Of a stretch of 64,000 bases of DNA, positions 26,862 through 36,180 are shown in pieces. This DNA comes from Shewanella gelidimarina. Lineage in GTDB: Bacteria > Pseudomonadota > Gammaproteobacteria > Enterobacterales > Shewanellaceae. Under the pieces are notes generated by a model. The model had not been told where the DNA came from, searched no databases, and saw nothing but the letters and a program-made list of their open reading frames with translations. Where the stretch lies: contig NZ_JAKIKW010000004.1 of NCBI RefSeq assembly GCF_023283945.1, forward strand, positions 62,001 to 126,000, given 5' to 3'. The first letter of the stretch is position 1. The number at the start of each line of letters is the position of its first letter. Both the position numbers and the translations under genes were made by a program.

Positions 26862-27572
26862 ATGCGATTTTGCTTAGTTACAGGGATATTACTGGCTAAT
26901 TCAGTGTTTGCGTCGGATGCACCTTTAGAGGTTTTTGAAGGTAAGTCGCCGCTCTTGGATGAAGAGTTAGCAGAGTTAAGAGGTAAATATACTGAAAGTG
27001 GCCAGGACTTTTATTTTGGCTTACATATGCAAACACAATATATCAACCAACAAGGAGTAACACAGCAAGTACAAATGCAAATTGAAATGTCTAATAATAG
27101 CAATGGTCCTGCAATGCGTATTAGCGTGGCTGATAATGTGTCTGACGCAGACCATGGTATTAATTTATCTGCTTCAGGGCAGCAAAGAGGCCTTCAGCAA
27201 ACCATTCAAATCGCGGGTGATTTTAATCAGGTGAAGAATCAGCTAGATTTTGAACAAGGTAACTTAACCCCTTTAGCGAATGGAGTGGAAATTGTTATTG
27301 GACAAACATTGGTTAATAGCAGTGGCGATGTCGTCTACTCAACCGCAAATGGCCAATTAGGCTATCAAGTCGGTATGTCATCGGGCACCTTTTCTCAAGG
27401 GGTGACCTCACAAGGCGGCAATGGCCAGTTGGTTCAATCGATTCAAATTAGCGGTGCTTTTCACCAAGTGACCAATAGCTCTCTCATTCGCTATCAAGGG
27501 ATTGATCTTGGCGTTAAAGAGCGACAAATATTGGGGCAACAAGTACGCGATATTATTGGTATTGGTCTATAG
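26862..27572 (+). CDS. FapE-like secreted protein of the Fap operon
   Basis: A 236-aa secreted protein with a short signal peptide (about 1-17, ending VFAS). An N-terminal ELAELRGKY...FYFGLHMQTQ element is like one I recall from FapE. The rest is Gln/Asn/Ser/Gly-rich with two similar elements: QTIQIAGDFNQVKNQ near 111 and QSIQISGAFHQVTNS near 195. This internal duplication is visible in the sequence. Its position between the C39 peptidase and the pore matches FapE, a minor fibre component in Pseudomonas. An AGGAGG-type ribosome site (TAGGAGGC) precedes the ATG. The assignment rests mainly on operon position and composition. Confidence 0.7.
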   Translation: MRFCLVTGILLANSVFASDAPLEVFEGKSPLLDEELAELRGKYTESGQDFYFGLHMQTQYINQQGVTQQVQMQIEMSNNSNGPAMRISVADNVSDADHGINLSASGQQRGLQQTIQIAGDFNQVKNQLDFEQGNLTPLANGVEIVIGQTLVNSSGDVVYSTANGQLGYQVGMSSGTFSQGVTSQGGNGQLVQSIQISGAFHQVTNSSLIRYQGIDLGVKERQILGQQVRDIIGIGL

Positions 27573-27602
27573 TTTTTTTAAAGTATAAAAAAGGAACTAT
27601 CA

Positions 27603-28913
27603 ATGGATTTTAAATGGACTAAAGTGGCTTTATTGGTTTCCATTTCGTGCGTGCACTTTTCTAGTTTTGGGGCTGATGGTGTACCTGTAAAGCAAGCTCA
27701 AATGACAGAGGCTGAAGAGCTTAATCTGTTAAAAAGACAGCTTATATTATTGAATCAACAACTGCAGATGCAGCAAAGGGCTATTAATCAAATAGCCCAA
27801 AAAGTCCTATCTAAAGAGGCGGTTTTAAAGCAAGCCGCAGCGGGGACATCGGTCGCCAATACGACACAACAACAGAATACACAGTCAGTCGAAAGACCTG
27901 CTCAACAATCTACCCCAGTAGCCACTTCACAAGCTGTCGCCCAAACCACTGTAAAAAAAGAGCCTGAGCGCTCTCGTAGTACAGAAGATGTATTACAAGA
28001 AGCCCATAACGTATTTGACCGAAAGCTCACTATTGAACCTTCATTGACCTATAGTTATTACAGTCGTAAAGACCTTATCTTGCGTGGCTTTTTAGCTCTT
28101 GATGCTATCTTCCTTGGTAACTTGAATTTAGACCGTATACGTTCGAATACGGTGCAACTCGATCTTACCACCCGTTATACGTTGAACGACAGTTGGCAGT
28201 TTGAGATGGGCATGCCTTATGTATATCGATTGAATAAGTACGAGTCTGTCGGTGAAGGAAACTCGAGTCAGCTTTATGAGTCAGCCTCCTCTGAGGGAGG
28301 GCAAATTGGTGATATGAGTGTGGCTGGGTATTATCGTGTTATGACTGAGGGCGATGGTTGGCCGGACTGGGTATGGAATGTCAGAGTACGAATGCCAACA
28401 GGGACAGATCCATTTGGGATTAATTTGCAATCATCTGAATCAGGCAATCTTACTTATCCAGATCAAATCGCGACTGGCGCTGGTGTTTGGGGGGTATCAA
28501 CCGGGTTTAGTTTAGCCAAGACCTATGATCCCGCGATTGTGTTCTTTAATCTTAATTACGGTACCTTCTTACCGGAAGAGTATGGTGATTTAAGTGGTTT
28601 ACCTGGCTCTACACCGGGAGAAATTGATCTGGGGGATTACATCGATTATAGCTTCGGCTTAGCATTTGCGGTGTCTGAAAGAATGAGTATTGGTATGAGC
28701 TTTAACCAGCGGTTTTTCACCAAAACTCAGCAAAAACCATTGGGTGGCGAGTGGCAAGATATTGCTAGAACCGATACCAATACCGCTAACTTAGGCTTAG
28801 GAGCCACGCTGGCCTTAACTGAAAACTTCTCTATGGTGACCAGCATTGGGGCGGGGCTAACAGAGGATTCACCGGATTACCAAATAAGCTTGCGCTTCCC
28901 TTATCGTTTTTAA
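27603..28913 (+). CDS. FapF-like outer-membrane amyloid secretion pore
   Basis: A 436-aa outer-membrane protein. A signal peptide (about 1-24) is followed by a helical, probably coiled-coil segment rich in Leu and Gln (about 34-75), a Gln/Thr/Ser-rich linker (about 78-130), and a beta-barrel of about 290 residues ending in SLRFPYRF with the terminal Phe used for barrel insertion. This build matches FapF, whose barrel exports Fap subunits and whose N-terminal coiled coil gates the pore. A short palindromic end is seen but no clear terminator, and a convergent lysR gene begins 43 bp beyond. Confidence 0.85.
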   Translation: MDFKWTKVALLVSISCVHFSSFGADGVPVKQAQMTEAEELNLLKRQLILLNQQLQMQQRAINQIAQKVLSKEAVLKQAAAGTSVANTTQQQNTQSVERPAQQSTPVATSQAVAQTTVKKEPERSRSTEDVLQEAHNVFDRKLTIEPSLTYSYYSRKDLILRGFLALDAIFLGNLNLDRIRSNTVQLDLTTRYTLNDSWQFEMGMPYVYRLNKYESVGEGNSSQLYESASSEGGQIGDMSVAGYYRVMTEGDGWPDWVWNVRVRMPTGTDPFGINLQSSESGNLTYPDQIATGAGVWGVSTGFSLAKTYDPAIVFFNLNYGTFLPEEYGDLSGLPGSTPGEIDLGDYIDYSFGLAFAVSERMSIGMSFNQRFFTKTQQKPLGGEWQDIARTDTNTANLGLGATLALTENFSMVTSIGAGLTEDSPDYQISLRFPYRF

Positions 28914-28955
28914 AAACTCAGGGGCATGAGCAGTCATCAGGGCAACGCAGTGCTA

Positions 28956-29867
28956 TTACATCATTAGAGATTGCAGTGATTCTTGACTGGTAAAACGCTT
29001 ATGAAAGAAGTCTAAGAAGACGCTGATATTGGTCGCTAGCTGACGACGACTGGAATAGACACCGTACACTTTAAATGCTTCCATTGGCCACTCTTGTAAA
29101 ATAGGCACCAGTGAGCCACTTGCTAATTCGTTTTTACAGACGGAATTTGAGAGCATCGCAATACCAAAGTCATCCATGACGAACTGCTTGACCATTACCG
29201 CGCTGTTGACTCGGACTTTTCGTTTGAAGTTAACCATGGTTTTTCTGGCGCCTTTCCCCAGCGGCCAAATTGGGGCTGAGCGAGAGGTCCCTAGCAATAT
29301 ACCACTATGGGCCGCTAACTCTTGCGGGTTCGCGGGAGTACCGTGAGTTTTTAAGTAGCTAGGACTTGCCACCAATATGGGTTGGCGTTCAAATAGCAGT
29401 CTTGCGACTAAATCGGAAGATTGTAATGGACCATACTTAATCGCAATATCGTAACCTTCACCCACCAATCCAACGTCGTTATCGGTAAATTGTACGTCGA
29501 GTTCTACGTTAGGATAGAGCCGCATAAAGCCACTGCAAAGGTTAGCAATGAGTTCTTGGCTGAATGAAACGGGTATCGCAACGCGCAACGATCCCGAAAC
29601 ATCATTGTGAGTGTTTTCGATAGTCGCTTTGGCAGCTTCTATTTCATCGCTTATACTGGTGCAATGCTGATAAAAAAGCGCGCCAACCTGAGTTAAGCTC
29701 AGATTACGGGTATCTCGCTGTAAAAGCCGAACCCCTAGCTGCTCTTCAAGCTGGGCAACCTTACGACTAATGGTTGATTTTGGCATGCCTATTTCGCGGG
29801 CGGCTTGAGAGAACCCCTTAGCTCTAACTACCGCTGCAAACAGCATCATACCGTTTAAATCTGGCAT
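28956..29867 (-). CDS. LysR-family regulator divergent from the ACC-like gene
   Basis: A 303-aa LysR protein: N-terminal winged HTH (about 1-60, with FSQAAREIGMPKSTISRKVAQLE) and effector-binding domain (about 90-295). It is transcribed away from the carboxylase gene across 122 bp, the usual arrangement for a LysR gene and its target, so control of that carboxylase is likely. In my recollection this lysR gene is the neighbour of OXA-48-type genes in other Shewanella; here the Fap cluster separates the two. Confidence 0.9.
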   Translation of the reverse strand: MPDLNGMMLFAAVVRAKGFSQAAREIGMPKSTISRKVAQLEEQLGVRLLQRDTRNLSLTQVGALFYQHCTSISDEIEAAKATIENTHNDVSGSLRVAIPVSFSQELIANLCSGFMRLYPNVELDVQFTDNDVGLVGEGYDIAIKYGPLQSSDLVARLLFERQPILVASPSYLKTHGTPANPQELAAHSGILLGTSRSAPIWPLGKGARKTMVNFKRKVRVNSAVMVKQFVMDDFGIAMLSNSVCKNELASGSLVPILQEWPMEAFKVYGVYSSRRQLATNISVFLDFFHKRFTSQESLQSLMM

Positions 29868-29989
29868 GTTATCTTCACTGTCTCAAAAATGGAACAAAGC
29901 GTCTAGTGCAGTTTAATAGCATTTGACCTGATAACAAAGTTATATTTACGGGCTAAAAATTTCAGAGGCTAAACGCAGAGGATCTTTCG

Positions 29990-32900
29990 ATGACCAGCAA
30001 AAATCAGCCCGTTAACATGACTCAAGCCCAAAGTGCAGATCCGCTTTTTCTAAAAGCAGAGCATTTGGCAAAAGACTTTTCTTTGTTTCCTGAGCACAGT
30101 AAACAGACATTATCTGAGGAGATAAAAGGTCTTCTCGGTGACGATACTATTCAAGCCAATCTAAAAGATTTGGCTGGATTAGACGTCGATGGTTATGTCA
30201 CTAAGGTGATCCAACCGACGCAAGATAAAAACCGCCCTGGTGCTAAACGCATGATTGCGGATCTTAAAGGTAAGCTTATTACCGAAACCCACAGCGGCCC
30301 TTTTTATAGTGCAGAGATTGAACTGAATTTTGGATCTCGTACTCGCCGTATCGGTTTTATTGCACAAGAGCGTACAACGGCCAACGGCGCGTGGATGCCT
30401 GAACATCACTTAGCGTGTTGTAAAGCGATTCGTCATTTTGCCGAATTGTCTATGCCTATTATCTACCTTATCGACACTCCAGGTGCTGATGCAGGTGAAA
30501 TCGCTAACAGCCAAAACCAAGCTCACTCAATCTCTAAAGCGATTGCAGAGAGTGCCAATGTTGACGTACCTACAGTAGGTATCGTGATTGGTGCTGGTTA
30601 CTCTGGTGGTGCTATTCCACTGGCTGCTGCAAACATTCTATTGTCACTGCGTGACGGTATCTTCAACACGATTCAGCCACAAGGCCTACAAAGCATTGCG
30701 CGCAAGTACAACCTGTCTTGGCAGGAATGTGCAAAATCTGTGGGCGTCTCGCCAGAAGAACTGTACACATCGGGTTGTATCGACGGTATCGTCGATTTCT
30801 CGCCATCAGACAAAGATGAGCGCCAACATAACCTACGCCGTGCAATTATCAGCAGCGTTGAAGCTGTTGAAAAAGCCGCAGTGCAGTTTGTGCGCGAATC
30901 TGATGACTTGCGTGAGCACTATGATCGCAGTTTAGCCCGCTTCTTAGACCCGTCTAAAAACTTAGCGGCACTAGAGGTCAATGCGGAGCTTGCGGTTGCT
31001 GACAACCCAACCATGCACTTGAACCTGTTTGGTAGCACCTACCGTTACCTGCGTTACCTAACGCTGCGTAGCCGTATCCATTCTATCTCACAAGAGCAGT
31101 ATGGTCGTCTCTCTAAAGTCAGTGTGCCTGAAGGTGACTTGCTAGCGCGAATTCAGCAAGAACAAGATAAAGTTTTCCAATCTTGGTTATCTAACCCAGA
31201 TAAGCTGGTTTATGACGAAGAGTTGAATAAGCTTTGGGGTAACTTCATCGCTAAGCGTGATGATGTGTCTACCGAACGTAATATGCTAACGCGTTTGATT
31301 TTGGGTGAACCAAAAGAGAACTATAAGAAAGCGCGTAAAGCCCTTATCTTTAACATCAGTTGGTCGCTCTTTCACCGCTGGAAAGGTAATGCTGAAAACA
31401 ACTTCAAGGGGCTGATTAGCTACCTTGAGACATTGCCTCCAGAAGTCACTCAAGCGGATTGGCCTGAGCTAAATCAACTTAGCGTTCTCGATGTTATTAT
31501 TCATGACGAACTGCGTGAAGACTTTATCTGGCAATGCCACAATATTTTGGTATTCAACGCACTGTATGACAACGTAGTAGGTAACTTGGCGTCAATCGCG
31601 AAAGAAGCGATGATGTCTAAGAGCTTGTCTCGTAGTTCAGTTGATAATTTGCTACATGATTCAATCGATAGAGCATTGTCTACACAAGATGTGGCTAACG
31701 ATAAGAGCAAGTTCTACAAGTGGCTTAAGTATTTTATGTCGCAATCAAACCGCGCAGAACTACTGACTCGTACAGAGCAGTGGAAGAGCGTTGGTTTCCC
31801 GCAATTGAACGACAGTCTGTTTGTTATTTTGACTTACTTCTTCGAGCGTTTACTCCCAGAGTATTTCGACAGTGAAGAAGAAAACAGTGAATACACTGGC
31901 GCCATCAACCCTGTCCGTATCGGTCGTCGTAAAGACTTCTGGAACCGTTTGACTATGGGTTACCAAGATCTACTGATCCAAAAAGTACTTCGCGATGAAA
32001 AACGTGCAGGAAAAATGGGTTGGGATGCGATTATTGCTAAGTTCTTCTCTGAGTTTGAAGAGCTTAACGGCGATAAAATGTCAGCTAACTTGCTTAACTT
32101 TCCTGGCTTCCGTCTTTCTATTGAAGATGCAATCGACAAAGGTATTCGCCCTTGTGGTTTGATCACCGGTCTTGCTGACTTTGAAAGAGATGGCAAGCCA
32201 ATGCGCGTCGGTGTTGCGGTATCAAACACTGCATTCCAAGCCGGTGCATTCGATATGGCAGCCGCTGAAAAGTTCAGCGCGTTATTAATTGAATGTGCTA
32301 AGCGTAAGTTACCCGTTATCTGCTTTATCAGCTCAGGCGGTATGCAGACTAAAGAAGGTGCAGCAGCGCTATTCTCAATGGCTGTGGTTAACGACCGTAT
32401 CACTCGCTTTATTCGTGACAATGAGTTGCCAGTATTGATGTTTGGTTATGGTGACTGTACCGGTGGCGCACAGGCAAGTTTCGTGACGCATCCTCTCGTA
32501 CAGACTTACTATCTGTCTGGCACCAACATGCCGTTTGCGGGTCAAATGGTTGTGCCTGCATACTTACCTTCGACGGCGACACTGTCTAACTACTTGTCTA
32601 AAGTCCCCGGCGCGATGAATGCCCTCGTTGAAAACCCATTCACTACCACGTTGGATGATCAGCTAAGTAGCATCGACCCATTGATGCCGAAGCCGACGGG
32701 TAATATTAACACCATCATTGGTAATGCCCTGTCGACGCTTGTACCTGAAATGTCTGTTGAAGATGAAGAGATTGTTCAGAACGATCCTCGCGCACTCATG
32801 AAGCCAATCAATAAAGTATTGATTCACGCTCGTGGTTGTACCGCGGTGAAGCTTATTCGTAAAGCACACGACAACAAGATTGATGTCGTGTTGGTTGCAT

Positions 32901-34543
32901 CAGACCCTGATATGACATCAGTGCCTGCTGACATGTTAAAAGCGAACGACAAGCTAGTTTGTATTGGTGGTAACACCTCTGATGAAAGTTACCTCAATGC
33001 TTATTCAGTGTTGAAAGTGGCTGAATACGAAAATGTTGATGCATTGCACCCTGGTATCGGTTTCTTATCAGAAAGCCCGCAGTTTGCGGCCCTTTGTGTT
33101 AACAATGGCGTTAACTTTGTCGGCCCGAGTGTTCACAGCATGACGACCATGGGTAACAAGTCGAATGCGATTAAAACTTCGCAAGACCAAAACGTACCTG
33201 TCGTTCCTGGTAGCCACGGTATTTTGACCAATGCAGAGCAAGCGGTAAACGTTGCCACTGAAATTGGTTACCCAGTATTGCTTAAAGCAGTACAAGGCGG
33301 TGGCGGTAAGGGCATCCAGGTTGTCGAACGTCCTGAAGACATGATTGAATTTTTCCAAAAAACCTCGACCGAAGCCGCAGCGGCCTTTGGTAACGGTGAC
33401 CTTTATCTAGAAAAATATGTGACTTCACTACGTCACATTGAAGTCCAATTGCTGCGTGACCAGTTTGGTAACACTAAGGTACTTGGCTTACGTGATTGTT
33501 CTGTCCAGCGTAACAACCAGAAAGTGGTTGAAGAATCAGGTTCAACGATGTTGCCTGAGGAGCTAAAACAGCGAGTACTGGAATATACGCGTTTATTAGG
33601 TGATGCAACCGATTATATGGGTGCGGGTACGGTAGAGTTCATCTATAACTTAGACGCAAATGAAGTCTACTTTATGGAGATGAATACTCGTCTACAGGTA
33701 GAGCATCCAGTAACAGAGGCCACATCAGGCATCGATATTGTCAGTGCCGGTTTTGATATTGCCGCAGGACGCTCCATTGCAGATTTAGAACCACAAAGCA
33801 TCGGTTATGCGATGGAAGTGCGTGTCACGGCTGAGAAAGCAGCGCTTGATAGCAATGGCATATTGCAGCTAATACCAAACCCAGGTTTGATTAGCGAATA
33901 CAAGATGCCAGAGCGTGATGATATTGAAATCATCTCTATCGCGGGTGAAGGTAAAGAAGTATCACCTTACTATGATAGCTTGATTGCACAAATCATCTGT
34001 CGTGGTGAAAGCCGTGAAGATGTCATTAACAAGCTTCATGACTACCTTGCAAACGAAGTTGTTATCAAGGGCATCGCGACTAACATTCCATTGTTAACTC
34101 GCATCCTTAAAGATGGCACCTTCAATGAAGGCGTTTACGATACCAACTACCTACCACGTTTTATGGCTGAGCTTGATATTCCTGAGCTTATCGCCGAGAT
34201 GGAAGCAGCAGCAGAAACCGTCGGTGTTGATACTGAATCGCTACGTGTTGGCGAAAGTAATGAACTTAAGGTTATGGCGCAAGGTGCAGGTATCTTCTAT
34301 ACCTCTCCAGCACCTGGTGAAGCAGACTTCGTTAAAGAAGGCGACATTGTTACAGTGGATCAGACTTTAGCGCTTACAGAAGCAATGAAGATGTTCTCGC
34401 AACTAACACTCGCAGGCTTTAACCGTAAGAACGCTGTGCTGTACCCTGAAGACCAGCAGTACCGTATCGAGCGTATTCTTAACAGTAATGCCCAGCAGGT
34501 TTCACAGGGTGAATTACTGTTTGTAGTATCGCCAGTCGTGTAA
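29990..34543 (+). CDS. Single-chain biotin-dependent acyl-CoA (acetyl-CoA) carboxylase polyprotein
   Basis: A 1517-aa polyprotein joining all ACC activities. An AccA-like carboxyltransferase region (about 55-300) holds GVIGAGYSGGAIPLA-like glycine loops (IGAGYSGGAIP). A middle region of unclear fold follows, then an AccD-like carboxyltransferase region (about 690-900, with ISSGGMQTKEGAAALFSMA), a biotin carboxylase domain (about 937-1390, with the ATP-grasp loop GGGGKGIQ and EMNTRLQVEHPVTE), and a biotinyl domain with EAMKM (Lys1467). Bacterial ACC is usually four separate proteins. Acetyl-CoA is the likely but unproven substrate. A LysR gene is divergent, and a strong terminator follows. Confidence 0.88.
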   Translation: MTSKNQPVNMTQAQSADPLFLKAEHLAKDFSLFPEHSKQTLSEEIKGLLGDDTIQANLKDLAGLDVDGYVTKVIQPTQDKNRPGAKRMIADLKGKLITETHSGPFYSAEIELNFGSRTRRIGFIAQERTTANGAWMPEHHLACCKAIRHFAELSMPIIYLIDTPGADAGEIANSQNQAHSISKAIAESANVDVPTVGIVIGAGYSGGAIPLAAANILLSLRDGIFNTIQPQGLQSIARKYNLSWQECAKSVGVSPEELYTSGCIDGIVDFSPSDKDERQHNLRRAIISSVEAVEKAAVQFVRESDDLREHYDRSLARFLDPSKNLAALEVNAELAVADNPTMHLNLFGSTYRYLRYLTLRSRIHSISQEQYGRLSKVSVPEGDLLARIQQEQDKVFQSWLSNPDKLVYDEELNKLWGNFIAKRDDVSTERNMLTRLILGEPKENYKKARKALIFNISWSLFHRWKGNAENNFKGLISYLETLPPEVTQADWPELNQLSVLDVIIHDELREDFIWQCHNILVFNALYDNVVGNLASIAKEAMMSKSLSRSSVDNLLHDSIDRALSTQDVANDKSKFYKWLKYFMSQSNRAELLTRTEQWKSVGFPQLNDSLFVILTYFFERLLPEYFDSEEENSEYTGAINPVRIGRRKDFWNRLTMGYQDLLIQKVLRDEKRAGKMGWDAIIAKFFSEFEELNGDKMSANLLNFPGFRLSIEDAIDKGIRPCGLITGLADFERDGKPMRVGVAVSNTAFQAGAFDMAAAEKFSALLIECAKRKLPVICFISSGGMQTKEGAAALFSMAVVNDRITRFIRDNELPVLMFGYGDCTGGAQASFVTHPLVQTYYLSGTNMPFAGQMVVPAYLPSTATLSNYLSKVPGAMNALVENPFTTTLDDQLSSIDPLMPKPTGNINTIIGNALSTLVPEMSVEDEEIVQNDPRALMKPINKVLIHARGCTAVKLIRKAHDNKIDVVLVASDPDMTSVPADMLKANDKLVCIGGNTSDESYLNAYSVLKVAEYENVDALHPGIGFLSESPQFAALCVNNGVNFVGPSVHSMTTMGNKSNAIKTSQDQNVPVVPGSHGILTNAEQAVNVATEIGYPVLLKAVQGGGGKGIQVVERPEDMIEFFQKTSTEAAAAFGNGDLYLEKYVTSLRHIEVQLLRDQFGNTKVLGLRDCSVQRNNQKVVEESGSTMLPEELKQRVLEYTRLLGDATDYMGAGTVEFIYNLDANEVYFMEMNTRLQVEHPVTEATSGIDIVSAGFDIAAGRSIADLEPQSIGYAMEVRVTAEKAALDSNGILQLIPNPGLISEYKMPERDDIEIISIAGEGKEVSPYYDSLIAQIICRGESREDVINKLHDYLANEVVIKGIATNIPLLTRILKDGTFNEGVYDTNYLPRFMAELDIPELIAEMEAAAETVGVDTESLRVGESNELKVMAQGAGIFYTSPAPGEADFVKEGDIVTVDQTLALTEAMKMFSQLTLAGFNRKNAVLYPEDQQYRIERILNSNAQQVSQGELLFVVSPVV

Positions 34544-34606
34544 ATATTGAATGTAAAATAGTGCACTGAATCCTAGTGCGTTGTTTTAGCATTTAAAAAC
34601 CGTTTG

Positions 34607-34636
34607 AATACCCACCTTAACGTGGGTATTTTTTTA
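34607..34636 (+). terminator. Terminator of the ACC-like gene
   Basis: The 9-bp stem AATACCCAC/GTGGGTATT with a 6-nt loop is followed by a T-run, about 65 bp after the stop codon. Confidence 0.9.
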
Positions 34637-34779
34637 CCTTATTTTTACAGCTAGTCAGTCGATAGTACTAATAAGCTTGTGTTTAACAAGCGATGACAGT
34701 AGTTTCAATGATTGAATAATAAGCATAAGGGCTCAATTGATGGGGGGCTGAATCGCTGACCTCATCAGTATTACGATTA

Positions 34780-35766
34780 ATGAACCAAGCTAAGACTGAA
34801 CAAGCCGAGCTGCAAAAAATGCTTGGCACTCTGGAACAAGAAAATAATCAGCTTAGAGATGATCAGGCTGAGCTTGTTCGACAAAATGCTGTATTGCAAG
34901 AAAAGCTCAATGCGGCGTTAGATGGCACAGGTTTGTGTTTATGGGAACAACATATTCCGTCAGGTAACCTCACCATGTTCAATATGGAATGGGGGTCGTT
35001 ATTGGGGTATACCATCGATGAACTTGCCGCTCATGTCGACAGTTGGAAGGGTAACTTGCACCCAGAAGATCGTGATTGGGTTGTCGCCAACTTTGAAGAC
35101 CATGTTAAAGGCAAGACAGACTCCTACCAAGTGACTCACCGAATGTTACATAAGGATGGCAGCGTTAGTTGGGTGTCAGATCGCGGCCGAATTGTTGAAT
35201 TTGATGCACATGGTCAGCCGATTAGAATGATGGGAACTCATATCGATATCACCCAAGAGAAGCGTTATGAACTGGGTTTAGCTGAACTGGCACACAAAGA
35301 CCCTCTAACCGGTTTATTGAACCGCAAAGCGTTAATGGAGGCCTTTGAGCTGTCAAAATTACAACTGGGTGCTGGTGGCGCGCTACTTTTTATCGATCTT
35401 GATGACTTTAAAGCCAACAATGACCACTATGGTCACAAGTTTGGTGACAGCTTGTTGATCCGTATTGCTAATACTTTAACTTCATATCTAGGGTCGACAA
35501 CCGATATTGCCCGCTTAGGAGGCGATGAGTTTGTGGTGCTATACCCATCAAAATCCAGAGTTCAATTAGAAACAGTGGCGAATGCAATGCTGCAGTTATT
35601 TGCACAGCCCTTAAATATCGAAAATCACAGTATCAAGGTTGGCTTGAGTATCGGTATTGCCGTTTTTGGTAAAAACGAGCTGTTTAGCGATGTGTATGAA
35701 CAAGCTGACAAGGCTATGTATCAGGTGAAACGCCAGGGGAAAAACTGTTTTAAATTATGTTCCTAA
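34780..35766 (+). CDS. PAS-GGDEF diguanylate cyclase
   Basis: A 328-aa cytosolic protein with an N-terminal coiled coil (about 1-45), a PAS_3-type sensor domain (about 50-165, with HRMLHKDGSVSWVSDRG) and a GGDEF domain (about 175-325) with the intact active site RLGGDEF. It should make cyclic di-GMP from two GTP. The inhibitory RxxD site usually found five residues before GGDEF is not present (STTD there), so product feedback is probably lost. The ATG at 34780 has a weak ribosome site, and an in-frame stop lies upstream. No EAL domain. The PAS ligand is unknown. Confidence 0.92.
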   Translation: MNQAKTEQAELQKMLGTLEQENNQLRDDQAELVRQNAVLQEKLNAALDGTGLCLWEQHIPSGNLTMFNMEWGSLLGYTIDELAAHVDSWKGNLHPEDRDWVVANFEDHVKGKTDSYQVTHRMLHKDGSVSWVSDRGRIVEFDAHGQPIRMMGTHIDITQEKRYELGLAELAHKDPLTGLLNRKALMEAFELSKLQLGAGGALLFIDLDDFKANNDHYGHKFGDSLLIRIANTLTSYLGSTTDIARLGGDEFVVLYPSKSRVQLETVANAMLQLFAQPLNIENHSIKVGLSIGIAVFGKNELFSDVYEQADKAMYQVKRQGKNCFKLCS

Positions 35767-35780
35767 CGCTTCCGCAATAC

Positions 35781-35924
35781 CTAGCGAGTATGTTTTGCAG
35801 TCAGTGCCAAGGCGCCGTTGCCCCATTGACTTAATACGGCGCTAACATCACCAATACTGCCATCAATCATCACTAATTTTTCATTTTTAACTATTGAGAC
35901 TGTAAAGGTCGGGTAAACAAATCG
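35781..35924 (-). pseudogene. Possible 3' remnant of a minus-strand gene
   Basis: On the minus strand a 48-codon frame, opened by a stop rather than a start, ends with a coding-like stretch (KLVMIDGSIGDVSAVLSQWG near its end). It has balanced composition in an otherwise non-coding gap and may be the tail of a lost gene. I do not recognise the parent. Confidence 0.25.
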
Positions 35925-36180
35925 CTATCAAGACACTGTAGGCTTGATTCAGGAGTCGAAATAATGCTATTAAGTTCGTGGGCATCCCTCAGGGGATGAC
36001 CCCACTTATTTTAGCGACACCTAAATCACAGTAAGACGTATGCAATTAATGTTGGGTGCGTATTTTTTCAATTCATACTGTTTCCACTTACTATTTTAGT
36101 GACATACCTGTAAACTCCTGATAACTATTCACAAACAAACAAACAAACATCGTTATTATAGTTGGCAACGGAGCTGCGAC
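35925..36180. other. Non-coding gap before the orphan lipoprotein
   Basis: No gene or hairpin of note. It contains a short tandem run of ACAAACAAACAAACA near 36130 and the GGAG ribosome site of the following gene. Confidence 0.4.

Noticed and set aside
31960..32421. 153-aa frame opposite the ACC-like gene
   Set aside because: Antisense shadow inside the carboxyltransferase coding region.
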